Shown in pieces: positions 19,200 to 28,993 of a DNA stretch of 64,000 nt. The stretch comes from Pseudomonas wenzhouensis (GTDB taxonomy: Bacteria > Pseudomonadota > Gammaproteobacteria > Pseudomonadales > Pseudomonadaceae): contig NZ_CP072610.1 of the NCBI RefSeq assembly GCF_021029445.1, positions 2,542,001 to 2,606,000 of the forward strand, in the 5' to 3' direction. Numbering within the stretch: the first letter of the stretch is position 1; each line of letters begins with the position of its first letter. Made by a program: the position numbers and the translations under genes. The notes under the pieces were generated by a model. That model was not told where the DNA came from. It worked only from the letters and a program-made list of their open reading frames with translations, and made no database searches.

Positions 19200-20972
19200 T
19201 TAATAAGTCCGAACCTTGGGTTCAAATGCCGGAACGGTCTTCGGCGCGAAGTTGACCGCACGCTTGGCAACGCGCTTCTCGCCTGGGAAGTACAGGGAGT
19301 GGCACAGCCAGTTTTGGTCATCGCGCTCCTCAAAGTCTTCGCGAGCGTGGGCACCACGGGACTCTTTACGAGCCTCGGCAGCAACCGCGGTCGCCTCAGC
19401 AACTTCGAGCAGGTTTTGCAGTTCCAGCGCTTCGATACGCGCAGTGTTGAACGCCTGGCTCTTGTCGGAGATTTTCACCTTGGCGATACGCTCGCGCAGG
19501 TCGGCCAGTTGTTGGATGCCCTTCTGCATGTATTCGCCGGTACGGAATACACCGAAGTAGTTCTGCATGCACTGTTGCAGCTCGCGCTTGAGCGGAGCCA
19601 CTTCTTCACCGGTGCTGCGCTCGTTGACGCCTGCCAGGCGAGCCAGCGATTGCTCGATGTCGGTTTCGCTGGCACCACGGACTTCCACGCCTTCTTTCAG
19701 CGCTTTTTCCAGGTGCAGACCAGCGGCGCGACCGAACACCACCAGGTCGAGCAGCGAGTTGCCGCCCAGACGGTTGGCACCGTGCACCGATACGCAGGCA
19801 ACTTCACCAACAGCGAACAGACCTTCGATGATGGTGTCGTTGCCATTGGCGTCCTGGGTGATAGCCTGGCCATGAATGTTGGTGGCAACGCCGCCCATCA
19901 TGTAGTGGCAGGTCGGGATCACCGGAACCGGCGCAACCACCGGGTCGACGTGGGCGAAGGTCTTGGACAGTTCGCAGATGCCCGGCAGACGGCTGTGCAG
20001 CACGTCTTCGCCGAGGTGATCGAGCTTCAGCAGTACGTGATCCTTGTTCGGGCCACAGCCATTGCCGGCGATCACTTCCTTGACCATGGAACGGGCGACC
20101 ACGTCGCGGCCGGCCAGGTCCTTGGCGTTCGGCGCATAACGCTCCATGAAGCGCTCGCCATGAGCGTTGATCAGGTAACCACCCTCGCCACGGCAACCTT
20201 CGGTGACCAGTACACCAGCGCCGGCGATACCGGTCGGGTGGAACTGCCACATCTCGATGTCCTGCACCGGCACACCGGCACGCAGAGCCATACCGATACC
20301 GTCACCGGTATTGATCAGGGCGTTGGTAGTCGAGGCATAGATACGACCGGCACCGCCAGTGGCCAGAACCACGGCCTTGGAACGGATATAGACGGTTTCG
20401 CCAGTCTCGATGCAGATGGCGATGATGCCGACGATGGCACCGTCCTGGTTCTTCACCAGGTCAACGGCGTACCACTCGTTGAGGAACGAAGTGCCGGCTT
20501 TCAGGTTGGCCTGATACAGGGTGTGCAGCAGCGCGTGACCGGTGCGGTCGGCTGCGGCGCAGGTACGGGCAGCCTGAGTCGGATTATCCGGCCCCTTGGA
20601 CTGGCCACCGAACGGACGCTGATAGATGCGACCCTGCTCGGTACGGGAGAACGGCAGGCCCATGTGCTCGAGCTCGAACACGGCTTCCGGGCCAACGGAG
20701 CACATATATTCGATAGCGTCTTGGTCACCGATGTAGTCAGAACCTTTTACGGTATCGTACATGTGCCAGCGCCAATCATCGTTCGGGTCGGCCGAAGCGA
20801 TGGCGCAGGTAATGCCGCCCTGGGCGGAAACGGTGTGCGAACGGGTCGGGAACACCTTGGTGACCACGGCAGTCTTGTGACCGCCCTGAGCCAGCTGCAG
20901 CGCAGCACGCATGCCGGCACCACCACCACCTACGATGATGGCGTCATAAGAAAGAGTACGGATGCTAGCCAT
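19200..20972 (-). CDS. sdhA: Succinate dehydrogenase flavoprotein subunit
   Basis: A 590-residue subunit that oxidises succinate to fumarate through covalently bound FAD. The dinucleotide fold [11 protein letters not shown] is at residue 15. The histidine for FAD attachment is His46 in [21 protein letters not shown] and the active-site Arg region ([15 protein letters not shown]) are present. It is three bases downstream of sdhD and 11 upstream of sdhB. Confidence 0.98.
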   Translation of the reverse strand: MASIRTLSYDAIIVGGGGAGMRAALQLAQGGHKTAVVTKVFPTRSHTVSAQGGITCAIASADPNDDWRWHMYDTVKGSDYIGDQDAIEYMCSVGPEAVFELEHMGLPFSRTEQGRIYQRPFGGQSKGPDNPTQAARTCAAADRTGHALLHTLYQANLKAGTSFLNEWYAVDLVKNQDGAIVGIIAICIETGETVYIRSKAVVLATGGAGRIYASTTNALINTGDGIGMALRAGVPVQDIEMWQFHPTGIAGAGVLVTEGCRGEGGYLINAHGERFMERYAPNAKDLAGRDVVARSMVKEVIAGNGCGPNKDHVLLKLDHLGEDVLHSRLPGICELSKTFAHVDPVVAPVPVIPTCHYMMGGVATNIHGQAITQDANGNDTIIEGLFAVGEVACVSVHGANRLGGNSLLDLVVFGRAAGLHLEKALKEGVEVRGASETDIEQSLARLAGVNERSTGEEVAPLKRELQQCMQNYFGVFRTGEYMQKGIQQLADLRERIAKVKISDKSQAFNTARIEALELQNLLEVAEATAVAAEARKESRGAHAREDFEERDDQNWLCHSLYFPGEKRVAKRAVNFAPKTVPAFEPKVRTY

Positions 20973-20975
20973 GAA

Positions 20976-21344
20976 TCAGAACCCCCACAGAATCTGCACG
21001 CCCCAGACGAACATCGCGAACATGGCGATGCCACAAACGGCCTGGAACAGGAAACGCACAACGGTCGCCGACTTGCCCAGCGCCATCGGCGTCAGGTAGT
21101 CAGTGGAAATGGTCCACATGCCGACCCAGGCATGCACACTCAGTGCAACCAGAGCCAGCAGACTGAAGATGCGCATTGCGGTATGCGAGAACAGACCATG
21201 CCATTCGGCGTAGCCCATACCCGGATTGCAGATCACATAGCCCAGCAGAAACAGCGTGTAAGCCGCGAGAACGACTGCAGAAACGCGTTGAGCCATCCAG
21301 TCATAGAGACCCGAACGCGAGAAATTCGTGACATTGGTTACCAT
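20976..21344 (-). CDS. sdhD: Succinate dehydrogenase membrane anchor SdhD
   Basis: A 122-residue membrane anchor with three transmembrane helices. The first helix is preceded by the family segment LYDWMAQRVSAV and the second contains HAWVGMW, which places the haem-ligand region. It begins at ATG 21344, overlapping the sdhC stop by 7 bases. A GGGGGTG ribosome site precedes it. Confidence 0.95.
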   Translation of the reverse strand: MVTNVTNFSRSGLYDWMAQRVSAVVLAAYTLFLLGYVICNPGMGYAEWHGLFSHTAMRIFSLLALVALSVHAWVGMWTISTDYLTPMALGKSATVVRFLFQAVCGIAMFAMFVWGVQILWGF

Positions 21345-21712
21345 ATCCACACCCCCAGCAGCACGATCACGACCACCGCAACGGCGATGACGATTTTCGA
21401 GCCCAGCTTGCCGCCTTCCAGCGTCTCGCCGATGCCCATGTCCATGATCAAGTGGCGCACGCCGGCCACCAGGTGATACAGCAGAGCGGACAGAAGACCC
21501 CAGATCACGAACTTGGCCAGCGGGCTGGCCAGACATTCTTTCACCTGGACGAAGCCCTCTTCGGAGGTCAGCGACTTGTCGAGGCCGAACAGCAAAATGG
21601 CGATGGCGACAAAGAGGATGACACCGGAGATACGGTGAAGAATGGATGTGTAAGCGGTGACTGGGAGCTTGATAGTCCTAAGGTCTAGGTTTACAGGTCG
21701 TTGGCTATTCAC
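21338..21712 (-). CDS. sdhC: Succinate dehydrogenase cytochrome b556 subunit SdhC
   Basis: A 124-residue membrane anchor with three helices. It has the family motifs RPVNLDLRTIKLP near the N-terminus, SILHRISG (quinone-site region) at about residues 23-30, and YHLVAGVRHLIMD, whose His is the haem b ligand. The start is GTG at 21712; an in-frame stop lies three codons upstream, so no longer form is possible. It is the first gene of the sdhCDAB-suc transcript. Confidence 0.95.
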   Translation of the reverse strand: MNSQRPVNLDLRTIKLPVTAYTSILHRISGVILFVAIAILLFGLDKSLTSEEGFVQVKECLASPLAKFVIWGLLSALLYHLVAGVRHLIMDMGIGETLEGGKLGSKIVIAVAVVVIVLLGVWIW

Positions 21713-21799
21713 GGCTTTTTATCACACTGAGAGCCCCTAACTATCAGGGCAAAGTTGTTGGGAAGTGCACTGGTCAGGTACCCATCACCCAAGGAGTGA

Positions 21800-21837
21800 C
21801 GACCGTCATGATATGGCCGCAAAGCCCCTGACGGTCG
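21800..21837 (-). promoter_or_regulatory. Leader hairpin of sdhC mRNA
   Basis: A perfect 9-bp inverted repeat, CGACCGTCA/TGACGGTCG (21800-21808 with 21829-21837), starts within a few bases of the predicted sdhC transcription start. It could stabilise the 5' end of the mRNA or be an operator. No protein can be assigned to it. Confidence 0.55.
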
Positions 21838-21844
21838 CCCACGG

Positions 21845-21873
21845 AGTATAGACAGTTAGCAGACTAATGACAA
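21845..21873 (-). promoter_or_regulatory. Sigma70 promoter of sdhC
   Basis: On the minus strand TTGTCA (21868-21873), a 17-base spacer and TATACT (21845-21850) form a near-consensus promoter. The implied leader to the sdhC GTG is about 125 nt. Confidence 0.75.
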
Positions 21874-21987
21874 TGCAATGGCCTCCCCCAAAAAGCGCAT
21901 TGCAGCCTTCAGACAAATGGCGTAAATAGCGCACTTTTTTCGTCGAAAACACCGCCCAAACCCTTCTACTGTCTGGGTTCGCGCAAA

Positions 21988-22015
21988 TTGACATTCGCAT
22001 TTATCCCACTATAGT
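21988..22015 (+). promoter_or_regulatory. Sigma70 promoter of gltA
   Basis: TTGACA (21988-21993), a 16-base spacer and TATAGT (22010-22015) lie 60 bases before the gltA start. It is back to back with the sdhC promoter, about 115 bases apart. Confidence 0.75.
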
Positions 22016-22074
22016 GGTGCGGGCCCTGCGTGGGGGGCTGTCTGATGATTTCAAGCATAACTAGGAGGCCACAT

Positions 22075-23355
22075 ATGGCTGACAAAAAAGCGCAGTTGAT
22101 CATCGAGGGCAATGCCCCCGTCGAACTGCCCGTTCTGACCGGCACTGTTGGTCCCGAAGTAATCGATGTGCGGAGCCTGACCGCCACGGGTCGGTTCACA
22201 TTTGATCCTGGTTTTATGTCGACCGCCTCTTGCGAGTCGAAGATCACCTACATCGACGGCGACAAAGGAATTTTGCTGCATCGCGGCTACCCCATTGAAC
22301 AACTCGCCGAGAAATCCGACTACCTGGAAACCTGCTACCTGCTGCTCAATGGCGAACTGCCGAGTAAGGAAGAAAAGGCCAACTTCGTCAGCACCATCAA
22401 AAACCACACCATGGTTCATGAGCAGCTGAAGACCTTCTTCAACGGTTTCCGCCGTGACGCCCACCCGATGGCCATCATGTGTGGCGTGGTCGGCGCACTG
22501 TCCGCCTTCTATCACGACTCGCTGGACATCAAGAATCCGCAACACCGCGAAGTATCGGCCATGCGCCTGGTGGCCAAGATGCCGACCATCGCCGCCATGA
22601 CCTACAAGTACTCCATGGGTCAGCCCATGATGTACCCGCGCAACGACCTGAACTACGCAGAAAACTTCCTGCACATGATGTTCAACACCCCCTGCGAGAT
22701 CAAACCGATCAGCCCGGTGTTGGCCAAGGCAATGGACAAGATCTTCATCCTCCATGCCGACCACGAGCAGAATGCTTCCACCTCCACCGTACGCCTGGCA
22801 GGCTCCTCGGGTGCCAACCCGTTCGCCTGTATCGCTGCCGGCATCGCCGCACTCTGGGGCCCGGCACACGGCGGCGCCAACGAAGCGGTACTGACCATGC
22901 TCGACGAGATCGGCAGCGTGGACAACATCGAAAAATTCGTGGCCAAGGCCAAGGACAAGGACGACCCGTTCAAGCTGATGGGCTTCGGTCACCGCGTCTA
23001 CAAGAACTTCGATCCGCGCGCCAAGGTCATGAAGCAGACCTGCGACGAAGTCCTGGCCGAGCTGGGCATCAACGACCCGCAGCTGGAACTGGCGATGAAA
23101 CTGGAGGAGATCGCGCGCAACGATCCTTACTTCAAGGAGCGCAACCTCTACCCGAACGTCGATTTCTACTCGGGCATCATCCTCAAGGCCATCGGCATTC
23201 CGACCTCGATGTTCACCGTGATCTTCGCCCTGGCACGTACCGTCGGCTGGATCTCGCACTGGAAGGAAATGCTTTCCGGCCCGTACAAGATCGGCCGCCC
23301 GCGCCAGCTGTACACCGGTTACGAGCAGCGCGACCTGCCTGCCAACCGCGACTGA
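22075..23355 (+). CDS. gltA: Citrate synthase
   Basis: A 426-residue type II (hexameric, NADH-sensitive family) citrate synthase that condenses oxaloacetate with acetyl-CoA. It starts at ATG 22075 after a perfect AGGAGG at 22063-22068. The N-terminal beta domain ([11 protein letters not shown]) is the one typical of allosteric Gram-negative enzymes. Catalytic residues sit in [21 protein letters not shown] and GFGHRVY. A strong terminator follows. Confidence 0.98.
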   Translation: MADKKAQLIIEGNAPVELPVLTGTVGPEVIDVRSLTATGRFTFDPGFMSTASCESKITYIDGDKGILLHRGYPIEQLAEKSDYLETCYLLLNGELPSKEEKANFVSTIKNHTMVHEQLKTFFNGFRRDAHPMAIMCGVVGALSAFYHDSLDIKNPQHREVSAMRLVAKMPTIAAMTYKYSMGQPMMYPRNDLNYAENFLHMMFNTPCEIKPISPVLAKAMDKIFILHADHEQNASTSTVRLAGSSGANPFACIAAGIAALWGPAHGGANEAVLTMLDEIGSVDNIEKFVAKAKDKDDPFKLMGFGHRVYKNFDPRAKVMKQTCDEVLAELGINDPQLELAMKLEEIARNDPYFKERNLYPNVDFYSGIILKAIGIPTSMFTVIFALARTVGWISHWKEMLSGPYKIGRPRQLYTGYEQRDLPANRD

Positions 23356-23370
23356 TAGCGCCGCGAGACG

Positions 23371-23404
23371 AAAAAGGCTGCCAATCTGGCAGCCTTTTTT
23401 ATTT
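23371..23404 (+). terminator. Intrinsic terminator of gltA, probably bidirectional
   Basis: A perfect 13-bp stem (23371-23383 with 23387-23399, 3-base loop) has an A-run before it and a T-run after it, so it can stop gltA and the converging START-domain gene. Confidence 0.93.
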
Positions 23405-23421
23405 GGCAAAGAACTCGCGCC

Positions 23422-24021
23422 TCAGCGCTTTTCCACCTTCGCCCGCAAGCCCTGCAGCGTCTGCAGCGGCGCATCGACGACGAAGCTGTTGGCCAGCCAC
23501 GACGGCACGCTGCCGCCAGGCTCAGTATGCGCTTCGTACGTCACTTCCACCTTGCCGTCAGCCAGCGGCTTCAGTTGCCACTGCCCATCGACGCGCTGCA
23601 CGCGCACGAAATCCTTTTCCTCCGGCAGGCGATCCGGCACCGCCTTGAGCATACGGGTGACACTGCCATCGGCATCGGTACGCGTCGTCACCTGAATCAC
23701 CGAATCGCGCGCCTTCACCGGCCAGGGCATTTCGAAGCGGGTGTACAGCTCGCTCACATCGCCTTTGGTTTCCAGCAGGCGCTGTTGCTGACAACTGAAG
23801 ATCCAGGCGCAGGAACCCTCGACATCCTCCTGCGCAGCCTTCACGGCAGCCAGATCGCCGTTGATCGTTACCACGCCGCGGTAAGCCTTGTATTTCGAAC
23901 CTGGTACGTCAGCCAGATACACGCTGACGCCCTCCTCTTCACGCTCCAGCTGCCACTGCCTTTCGGCAGCCTGGGCAGCAGTCGCGCACAACAGCATGGC
24001 CAGAACGGAATAACGCATCAT
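23422..24021 (-). CDS. START-domain protein, exported
   Basis: A 199-residue protein. The first 18 residues (MMRYSVLAMLLCATAAQA) look like a cleavable signal peptide, so it probably works in the periplasm. The rest matches the START/Bet v1-like lipid-transfer fold: W-x-L-E-R-E-E-E-G-V-x-V near residue 23, then a central LYTRFEMPWPVKARDSV segment and the C-terminal LVSP-like NSFVVDAPLQTLQGLR helix. Its ligand is unknown. It converges on gltA. Confidence 0.88.
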   Translation of the reverse strand: MMRYSVLAMLLCATAAQAAERQWQLEREEEGVSVYLADVPGSKYKAYRGVVTINGDLAAVKAAQEDVEGSCAWIFSCQQQRLLETKGDVSELYTRFEMPWPVKARDSVIQVTTRTDADGSVTRMLKAVPDRLPEEKDFVRVQRVDGQWQLKPLADGKVEVTYEAHTEPGGSVPSWLANSFVVDAPLQTLQGLRAKVEKR

Positions 24022-24087
24022 CTTCGAGCAACTCCCGGTGGGACTGTTTGCGTTTCGACCCGCACGGGCCGCGAGCGGTTCAGATCG

Positions 24088-24339
24088 TCAGGCAGTGGCC
24101 TGCTCCAGCCAACCCAGCAGGCGAATGGCGCTTTCACGGTCATCGGCACATAGCTCAGCCTCGGCCTTGAACCCGGCGCAGACCGCCGGGCGCTCCGGGC
24201 GACCGAAAATGGCGCAGAGAAATTCGGCATTGAGATGAATGCAGCGCACGCCAGCCGGCTTGCCATTGGGCATGCCTGGAATCGGCGAGCTGATGGAAGG
24301 CGCGATGCAGCAGGCACCGCAACCGGCACGACACTCCAT
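24088..24339 (-). CDS. YkgJ-family cysteine-cluster protein
   Basis: An 83-residue protein. It begins [11 protein letters not shown] and holds further cysteines in RCIHL, FLCAIFG and PAVCAGF, the spacing of the YkgJ (UPF0153) zinc- or iron-chelating family. I start at ATG 24339; the open frame further upstream has no such features. The frame overlaps nothing and lies between the START protein and the dehydrogenase on the same strand. Confidence 0.85.
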   Translation of the reverse strand: MECRAGCGACCIAPSISSPIPGMPNGKPAGVRCIHLNAEFLCAIFGRPERPAVCAGFKAEAELCADDRESAIRLLGWLEQATA

Positions 24340-24412
24340 GAAACGACCTCGACTACAAACGAACGGCGGCGATCCTAATGAGGCGCGCGCCGTCCGTCGA
24401 GGTCTTTTGCGA

Positions 24413-25285
24413 TCAGCGGTTACGCTGCAGACGCGCCAGCAGGCTCGAAGTATCCCAGCGCCCGCCACCCATGCCCTGAACGTCGGCATAGAACTGATCG
24501 ACCAGCGCTGTCACCGGTAGCTGCGCGCCATTGCGACGCGACTCCTCGAGCACGATGGAAAGGTCCTTGCGCATCCAGTCGACCGCAAAGCCGAAGTCGA
24601 ACTCGCCGGCCAGCATTGTCTTGTAGCGATTTTCCATCTGCCACGACTGCGCCGCCCCCTTGCTGATCACGTCGACTACCGCATGGCCATCGAGGCCTGC
24701 GCACTGGGCGAAGTTCAAGGCCTCGGCCAACCCCTGCACCAGGCCGGCGATGCAGATCTGGTTGACCATCTTGCTCAACTGGCCGCTACCGGCCGGCCCC
24801 ATCAGCCGCATCATCCGCGCATAGCACTGGATCACGGGCTCTGCCGCTGCATAGGCCTGTTGCTCGCCACCGACCATCACGGTCAGCACACCATTGACCG
24901 CACCGGCCTGGCCGCCGGAAACCGGCGCATCGAGGAAACCCAGGCCACGCTCGGCCGCGACAGTCGCCAGCTCGCGTGCCACATCGGCCGAAGCGGTGGT
25001 GTGGTCGACCAGAATGGCGCCCGGCGCCATACCGGCGAAAGCGCCCTGCTCACCCAGAATCACGCTGCGCAGGTCGTCATCGTTGCCGACGCAACACATC
25101 ACCAGTTCGGCACCCGCCGCCGCCTCACGCGGGGTCGGCGCGCTGTTGCCGGCATATTCCGCCACCCACTGCTCGGCCTTGCCCGCCGAACGGTTATAGA
25201 CCGTCACCTGATGCCCCTTGCGGGCAAGATGCCCGGCCATCGGATACCCCATAACGCCCAAGCCGATAAATGCGACCTTTGCCAT
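24413..25285 (-). CDS. 3-hydroxyisobutyrate dehydrogenase-like oxidoreductase
   Basis: A 290-residue beta-hydroxyacid dehydrogenase. It starts at ATG 25285 after AGGAGG. The NAD(P)-binding [13 protein letters not shown] is at residue 8, the substrate loop [11 protein letters not shown] is near residue 120, and the catalytic Lys is in GQLSKMVNQ. The family includes 3-hydroxyisobutyrate, tartronate-semialdehyde and succinate-semialdehyde reductases; which one applies cannot be read from the sequence. It is probably a single-gene unit, divergent from the exonuclease gene. Confidence 0.9.
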   Translation of the reverse strand: MAKVAFIGLGVMGYPMAGHLARKGHQVTVYNRSAGKAEQWVAEYAGNSAPTPREAAAGAELVMCCVGNDDDLRSVILGEQGAFAGMAPGAILVDHTTASADVARELATVAAERGLGFLDAPVSGGQAGAVNGVLTVMVGGEQQAYAAAEPVIQCYARMMRLMGPAGSGQLSKMVNQICIAGLVQGLAEALNFAQCAGLDGHAVVDVISKGAAQSWQMENRYKTMLAGEFDFGFAVDWMRKDLSIVLEESRRNGAQLPVTALVDQFYADVQGMGGGRWDTSSLLARLQRNR

Positions 25286-25406
25286 AACAACCTCCTGCGG
25301 ACATAGGCCGCAGAGCCTAACACGACGTTTGCCCTGGCCGGAAAGGCCTTCCATACTGCCTGCCAATCGGCCCCGAGCGAGGCCTTGCGAACGATTAGGA
25401 GCGCCA

Positions 25407-25955
25407 ATGGGACATTGGTTGGTCATCGACCTGGAAGCCACGACCGACGAAGGTGGCTGGCCGATGGAAGAAATGGAAATCATCGAGATCGGTGCCAGCC
25501 TGGTCGGCGCTGACGGCCACGAGCGCGATCACTTCCAGCGTTTCGTCAAACCACAGCGGCGCCCATGCCTGACAGACTTCTGCCGCGAGCTCACCCACAT
25601 CAAGCAGGCCGATATCGACAGCGCCGCGCCAATGCCACAGGTCTGGCCCCCGTTTGAGCGCTGGCTGACGCAGCACGCACCGCGTCTGGTCGGCTGGAGT
25701 AGTTGGGGCGACTATGACCGCCGCCAGCTGGAGCAGGAATGGCGTCGGCATCAGGTGCACAGCCTGCTGGCTGGCGTGCCCCATCTGAATCTGAAACAGG
25801 CATTCGCCAAGGCCCGGCAACTGCAACGCCCGGTCGGCCTGCACAGCGCACTGCAGCTGGCCGGCATGCACTTTCAGGGGCAACAGCACCGAGCCCTCGA
25901 GGACGCCCGTAATACCGCGCGCCTGCTGCCGCTGGTGCTACCGCTCAAAGACTGA
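25407..25955 (+). CDS. DEDDh 3'-5' exonuclease, ERI-1/KapD type
   Basis: A 182-residue exonuclease. It starts at ATG 25407 with AGGAG ahead. The Exo I motif is DLEATTD (Asp8, Glu10), Exo II is the SWGDYDRRQL region, and Exo III is HRALEDARNTARLL with the His-x4-Asp pair. The sequence resembles ERI-1-like RNases more than DnaQ. It acts on DNA or RNA 3' ends in the cytosol; the substrate is not known. Confidence 0.88.
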   Translation: MGHWLVIDLEATTDEGGWPMEEMEIIEIGASLVGADGHERDHFQRFVKPQRRPCLTDFCRELTHIKQADIDSAAPMPQVWPPFERWLTQHAPRLVGWSSWGDYDRRQLEQEWRRHQVHSLLAGVPHLNLKQAFAKARQLQRPVGLHSALQLAGMHFQGQQHRALEDARNTARLLPLVLPLKD

Positions 25956-26022
25956 TGACGAAGAAAAGCCGCTTGGGCATACTGGCGCCCCTCTTTCGTA
26001 ACCCTTTCCCGAGGAATCGCAG

Positions 26023-26304
26023 ATGTTCAAGGTCAACGAGTACTTCGACGGCACCGTCAAATCCATCGGCTTCGCCATGGCCGAAGGCCCCGCCACTATC
26101 GGCGTGATGGCCCCGGGCGAATACGAATTCGGCACCAGCCAGCTGGAAGTCATGCATGTCATTGCCGGCGCCCTGACCGTGAAACTGCCGGGCAGCGACA
26201 GCTGGAACACCTATGAGGCCGGCAGCCAGTTCACCGTCGAGGCCAACAGCAAGTTCCAACTGAAGGTGGCCGTGGATACCGCCTACCTCTGCGAATACCG
26301 CTAA
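26023..26304 (+). CDS. ppnP: Pyrimidine/purine nucleoside phosphorylase
   Basis: A 93-residue single-domain cupin of the PpnP (YaiE, DUF1255) family, which phosphorolyses several nucleosides to base and ribose-1-phosphate. The family hallmarks are FKVNEYFDG at the start, [13 protein letters not shown] in the middle and the closing YLCEYR. The length is exact for the family. A ribosome site (GAGGAA) precedes the ATG. Confidence 0.96.
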   Translation: MFKVNEYFDGTVKSIGFAMAEGPATIGVMAPGEYEFGTSQLEVMHVIAGALTVKLPGSDSWNTYEAGSQFTVEANSKFQLKVAVDTAYLCEYR

Positions 26305-26328
26305 TAAGCTAGCCGCATAGCGTTTAAG

Positions 26329-26353
26329 AACCGGCCCCAGCGGCCGGTTTTTC
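26329..26353 (+). terminator. Intrinsic terminator of ppnP
   Basis: A perfect 8-bp stem AACCGGCC/GGCCGGTT (26329-26336 with 26342-26349, 5-base loop) runs into a T-tract. It ends 27 bases before rhtA. Confidence 0.88.
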
Positions 26354-26379
26354 TTTGACCACTCTCAGGACGCCAGCCC

Positions 26380-27231
26380 ATGCCACGCTCCGCCCTTCTT
26401 GTCCCCATCGCCCTGCTCGTGGTGGCGATGGTTTCGATCCAGAGCGGCGCGTCGCTGGCCAAGAACCTGTTCCCTATAGTCGGCGCCGAAGGCACCACCA
26501 CCCTGCGCCTGGTGCTGGGGGCAATCATTCTGTCGCTGGTGATGCAGCCCTGGCGCGCCAGGTTGGACCTGCGCAAGTGCCAGTCATTGCTTGCCTACGG
26601 CCTGGCGCTGGGTGGGATGAATCTGCTGTTCTACATGTCATTGCAGAGCATCCCGCTGGGTATCGCCGTAGCACTGGAATTCACCGGCCCGCTGGCCCTG
26701 GCGCTGTTTTCCTCGCGCCGCCTGCTGGATTTCGTCTGGGTGATCCTGGCCGTCATCGGCCTGTGGATGCTCCTGCCAACTGGCGCCACGCAGAGCGCCA
26801 TCGATCCACTCGGCGCGGCCCTGGCCCTTGGCGCAGGCGTTTGCTGGGCGCTATACATCATCTTCGGGCAGAAAGCCGGCGCCCAGCATGGCCGCCACAC
26901 AGTCGCGCTAGGCACCTGGGTCGCCGCGTTGCTGGTGCTGCCCATCGGCGCCTGGCACGCAGGCAGCGATCTGCTCAGCCTCGACCTGCTGCCCATTGCC
27001 TTAGGCGTCGCAGTGCTGTCCTCAGCCCTGCCCTACAGCCTGGAGATGGTGGCTCTGACGCGACTGCCAGCGCGCACCTTCAGCGTATTGATGAGCCTGG
27101 AGCCGGCAATCGCGGCCATGTGCGGCCTGGCCTTTCTCGGCGAGAAGCTGCTCTGGGGCCAGTGGCTGGCCGTCGGCGCGATCATCGTCGCCTCGGCTGG
27201 CGCCGCCGCCACTATCAGACCCAAGCGCTAG
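26380..27231 (+). CDS. rhtA: EamA-type exporter, RhtA-like (threonine/homoserine)
   Basis: A 283-residue drug/metabolite transporter with ten transmembrane segments in two EamA repeats. It resembles E. coli RhtA along its length, for instance ASIQ-type SIQSGASLAKNLFP at residues 19-33, LGGMNLLFYMS, GIAVALEFTGPLALALFSSRR and ALPYSLEMVALTRLP. RhtA exports homoserine and threonine. Its stop overlaps that of the converging ABC transporter by 4 bases. Confidence 0.9.
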   Translation: MPRSALLVPIALLVVAMVSIQSGASLAKNLFPIVGAEGTTTLRLVLGAIILSLVMQPWRARLDLRKCQSLLAYGLALGGMNLLFYMSLQSIPLGIAVALEFTGPLALALFSSRRLLDFVWVILAVIGLWMLLPTGATQSAIDPLGAALALGAGVCWALYIIFGQKAGAQHGRHTVALGTWVAALLVLPIGAWHAGSDLLSLDLLPIALGVAVLSSALPYSLEMVALTRLPARTFSVLMSLEPAIAAMCGLAFLGEKLLWGQWLAVGAIIVASAGAAATIRPKR

Positions 27232-28985
27232 TTGCCGAACTGCAGCTCCGCCAAGCGCGCATAGAGCGGACTACTCTCGATCAGCTCGGCATGACTGCCA
27301 ATGGCCGCCAGGTGCCCCTGTTCGACCACGGCGATGCGGTCCGCCTGTTTCACCGTGGCCAGGCGATGGGCGATCACCAGGGTGGTGCGCCCGGCCATCA
27401 GCGACGGTAGTGCCTGCTGGATCAGATGTTCGCTCTCGGCATCCAGGGCGCTGGTGGCCTCGTCAAGCAGCAGGATAGGCGCATCGGCCATCAATGCACG
27501 GGCAATCGCCAGACGCTGACGCTGCCCACCCGACAGCCCCAGCCCGGCCTCGCCCAGATGGGTCTGATACCCCTGCGGCAGACGCTCGATGAATTCGTGG
27601 GCATGCGCTGCCCGCGCGGCCGCTTCTACCTCTGCCCGGGAGGCATCGAGTCGGCCATAGCGAATATTGTCCTCCACCGAACCGAAGAACAGCGCCGGAC
27701 TCTGCGACACCAGAGCGAAGCAGGCGCGCAGCTCGCGCGGATCGAGCTGATCGATCGGCACACCATCGATGAGGATGCGCCCGGCCTGCGGGTCGAAAAA
27801 GCGCAGCAGCAGATCGAACAGCGTCGACTTGCCCGCTCCCGATGGCCCGACCAGCGCCAGGGTTTCACCGGCCGCCACCTGCAGGTCAACGCCATCGATG
27901 GCGTAGCTGTCGGGCCGCGATGGATAGGCGAAACGCACGCCCTGCAACTCGATACGCCCACGCACCGGCTGCGGCAGATGCTGAGGCTGCTCCGGCGCGA
28001 CGATGGCATTGCTGGAGCGCAGCAGTTCGCCAATACGCTCCGCCGCTCCGGCCGCGCGCTGCAGTTCGCCGATCACCTCGCTCAGGGTGCCGAAGGACGA
28101 GCCGACGATCAGGCTGTAGAACACGAAGGCCGCCAGCTCGCCGCCGGAAATGCGTCCGGCGATCACGTCCATGCCGCCAACCCAGAGCATCACGCCCACC
28201 GCCCCGAGCACCAGCACGATGACTACGGTGATCAGCCAGGAACGCTGAGCGATGCGTTTACGCGCCACATCGAAAGCGGCCTCGGCGGACTCGCCAAAGC
28301 GTCGCTTGTCCTCGTTCTGGTGGTTGTAGGCCTGCACCGTCTTGATCTGCCCCAACACCTCGCCGACGTAGCTGCCGACATCGGCCACACGGTCCTGGCT
28401 CTGCCGCGACAGCGCCCGCACGCGACGGCCGAACAGCAGGATCGGCGCCACCACCAGCGGCAAGGCCAGCAGGACGATACCGCTGAGCTTGGGGTTGGTG
28501 ATCACCAGCAACACGCTGCCGCCGATCAGCATGATCAGGTTGCGCAGTGCCATCGACAGCGACGAGCCGATCACCGACTGCAGCAAGGTGGTATCGGCGG
28601 TCAGCCGTGACTGAATCTCTGAGCTGCGATTGCTCTCGTAGAAGCCGGGATGCAACTCGATCAGGTGATCGAACACCCGCCGGCGAATATCGGCCACCAC
28701 CCGCTCGCCGATCCACGACACCAGGTAGAAGCGCGTGTAGGTGCCAAAGGCCAGCGCCAGCACCAGCACGAAGAACAGCAGCAGGGACTGACGCAGCGCA
28801 GCCGGCGATTGCGTCGCCAGGCCCTGATCCACCAGCAGCTTGATGCCCTGCCCCATGGACAGGGTGATCGCCGCCGTGAACAGCAAGGCCAGCAGCGCAC
28901 CCAGCACCCGGCCGCGATAAGGCGCGATAAAGCGCCAGGCCAGGCGTATCGCACCACGCTGGCGGGAGGAAAGCAGGCAAGTCAT
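27228..28985 (-). CDS. ABC exporter half-transporter (fused membrane and ATPase domains)
   Basis: A 585-residue MsbA-like ABC exporter. Six transmembrane segments fill the first 320 residues; the membrane domain is of type 1. The ATPase domain has Walker A GPSGAGKST (about residue 378), signature LSGGQRQR, Walker B LLLDEATSA and the switch His in VIAHRLAT. Such homodimers export lipids or drugs; the substrate is not visible. It is the last gene of the minus-strand group starting at 31540, eight bases after the DoxX-like gene. Confidence 0.93.
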   Translation of the reverse strand: MTCLLSSRQRGAIRLAWRFIAPYRGRVLGALLALLFTAAITLSMGQGIKLLVDQGLATQSPAALRQSLLLFFVLVLALAFGTYTRFYLVSWIGERVVADIRRRVFDHLIELHPGFYESNRSSEIQSRLTADTTLLQSVIGSSLSMALRNLIMLIGGSVLLVITNPKLSGIVLLALPLVVAPILLFGRRVRALSRQSQDRVADVGSYVGEVLGQIKTVQAYNHQNEDKRRFGESAEAAFDVARKRIAQRSWLITVVIVLVLGAVGVMLWVGGMDVIAGRISGGELAAFVFYSLIVGSSFGTLSEVIGELQRAAGAAERIGELLRSSNAIVAPEQPQHLPQPVRGRIELQGVRFAYPSRPDSYAIDGVDLQVAAGETLALVGPSGAGKSTLFDLLLRFFDPQAGRILIDGVPIDQLDPRELRACFALVSQSPALFFGSVEDNIRYGRLDASRAEVEAAARAAHAHEFIERLPQGYQTHLGEAGLGLSGGQRQRLAIARALMADAPILLLDEATSALDAESEHLIQQALPSLMAGRTTLVIAHRLATVKQADRIAVVEQGHLAAIGSHAELIESSPLYARLAELQFGN

Positions 28986-28993
28986 GAAGAGCC

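Noticed and set aside
19299..21476. A 725-codon plus-strand open frame
   Set aside because: Antisense to sdhA, sdhD and part of sdhC. No domain or ribosome site.
22051..23409. A 452-codon minus-strand open frame
   Set aside because: Antisense to gltA, running through its terminator.
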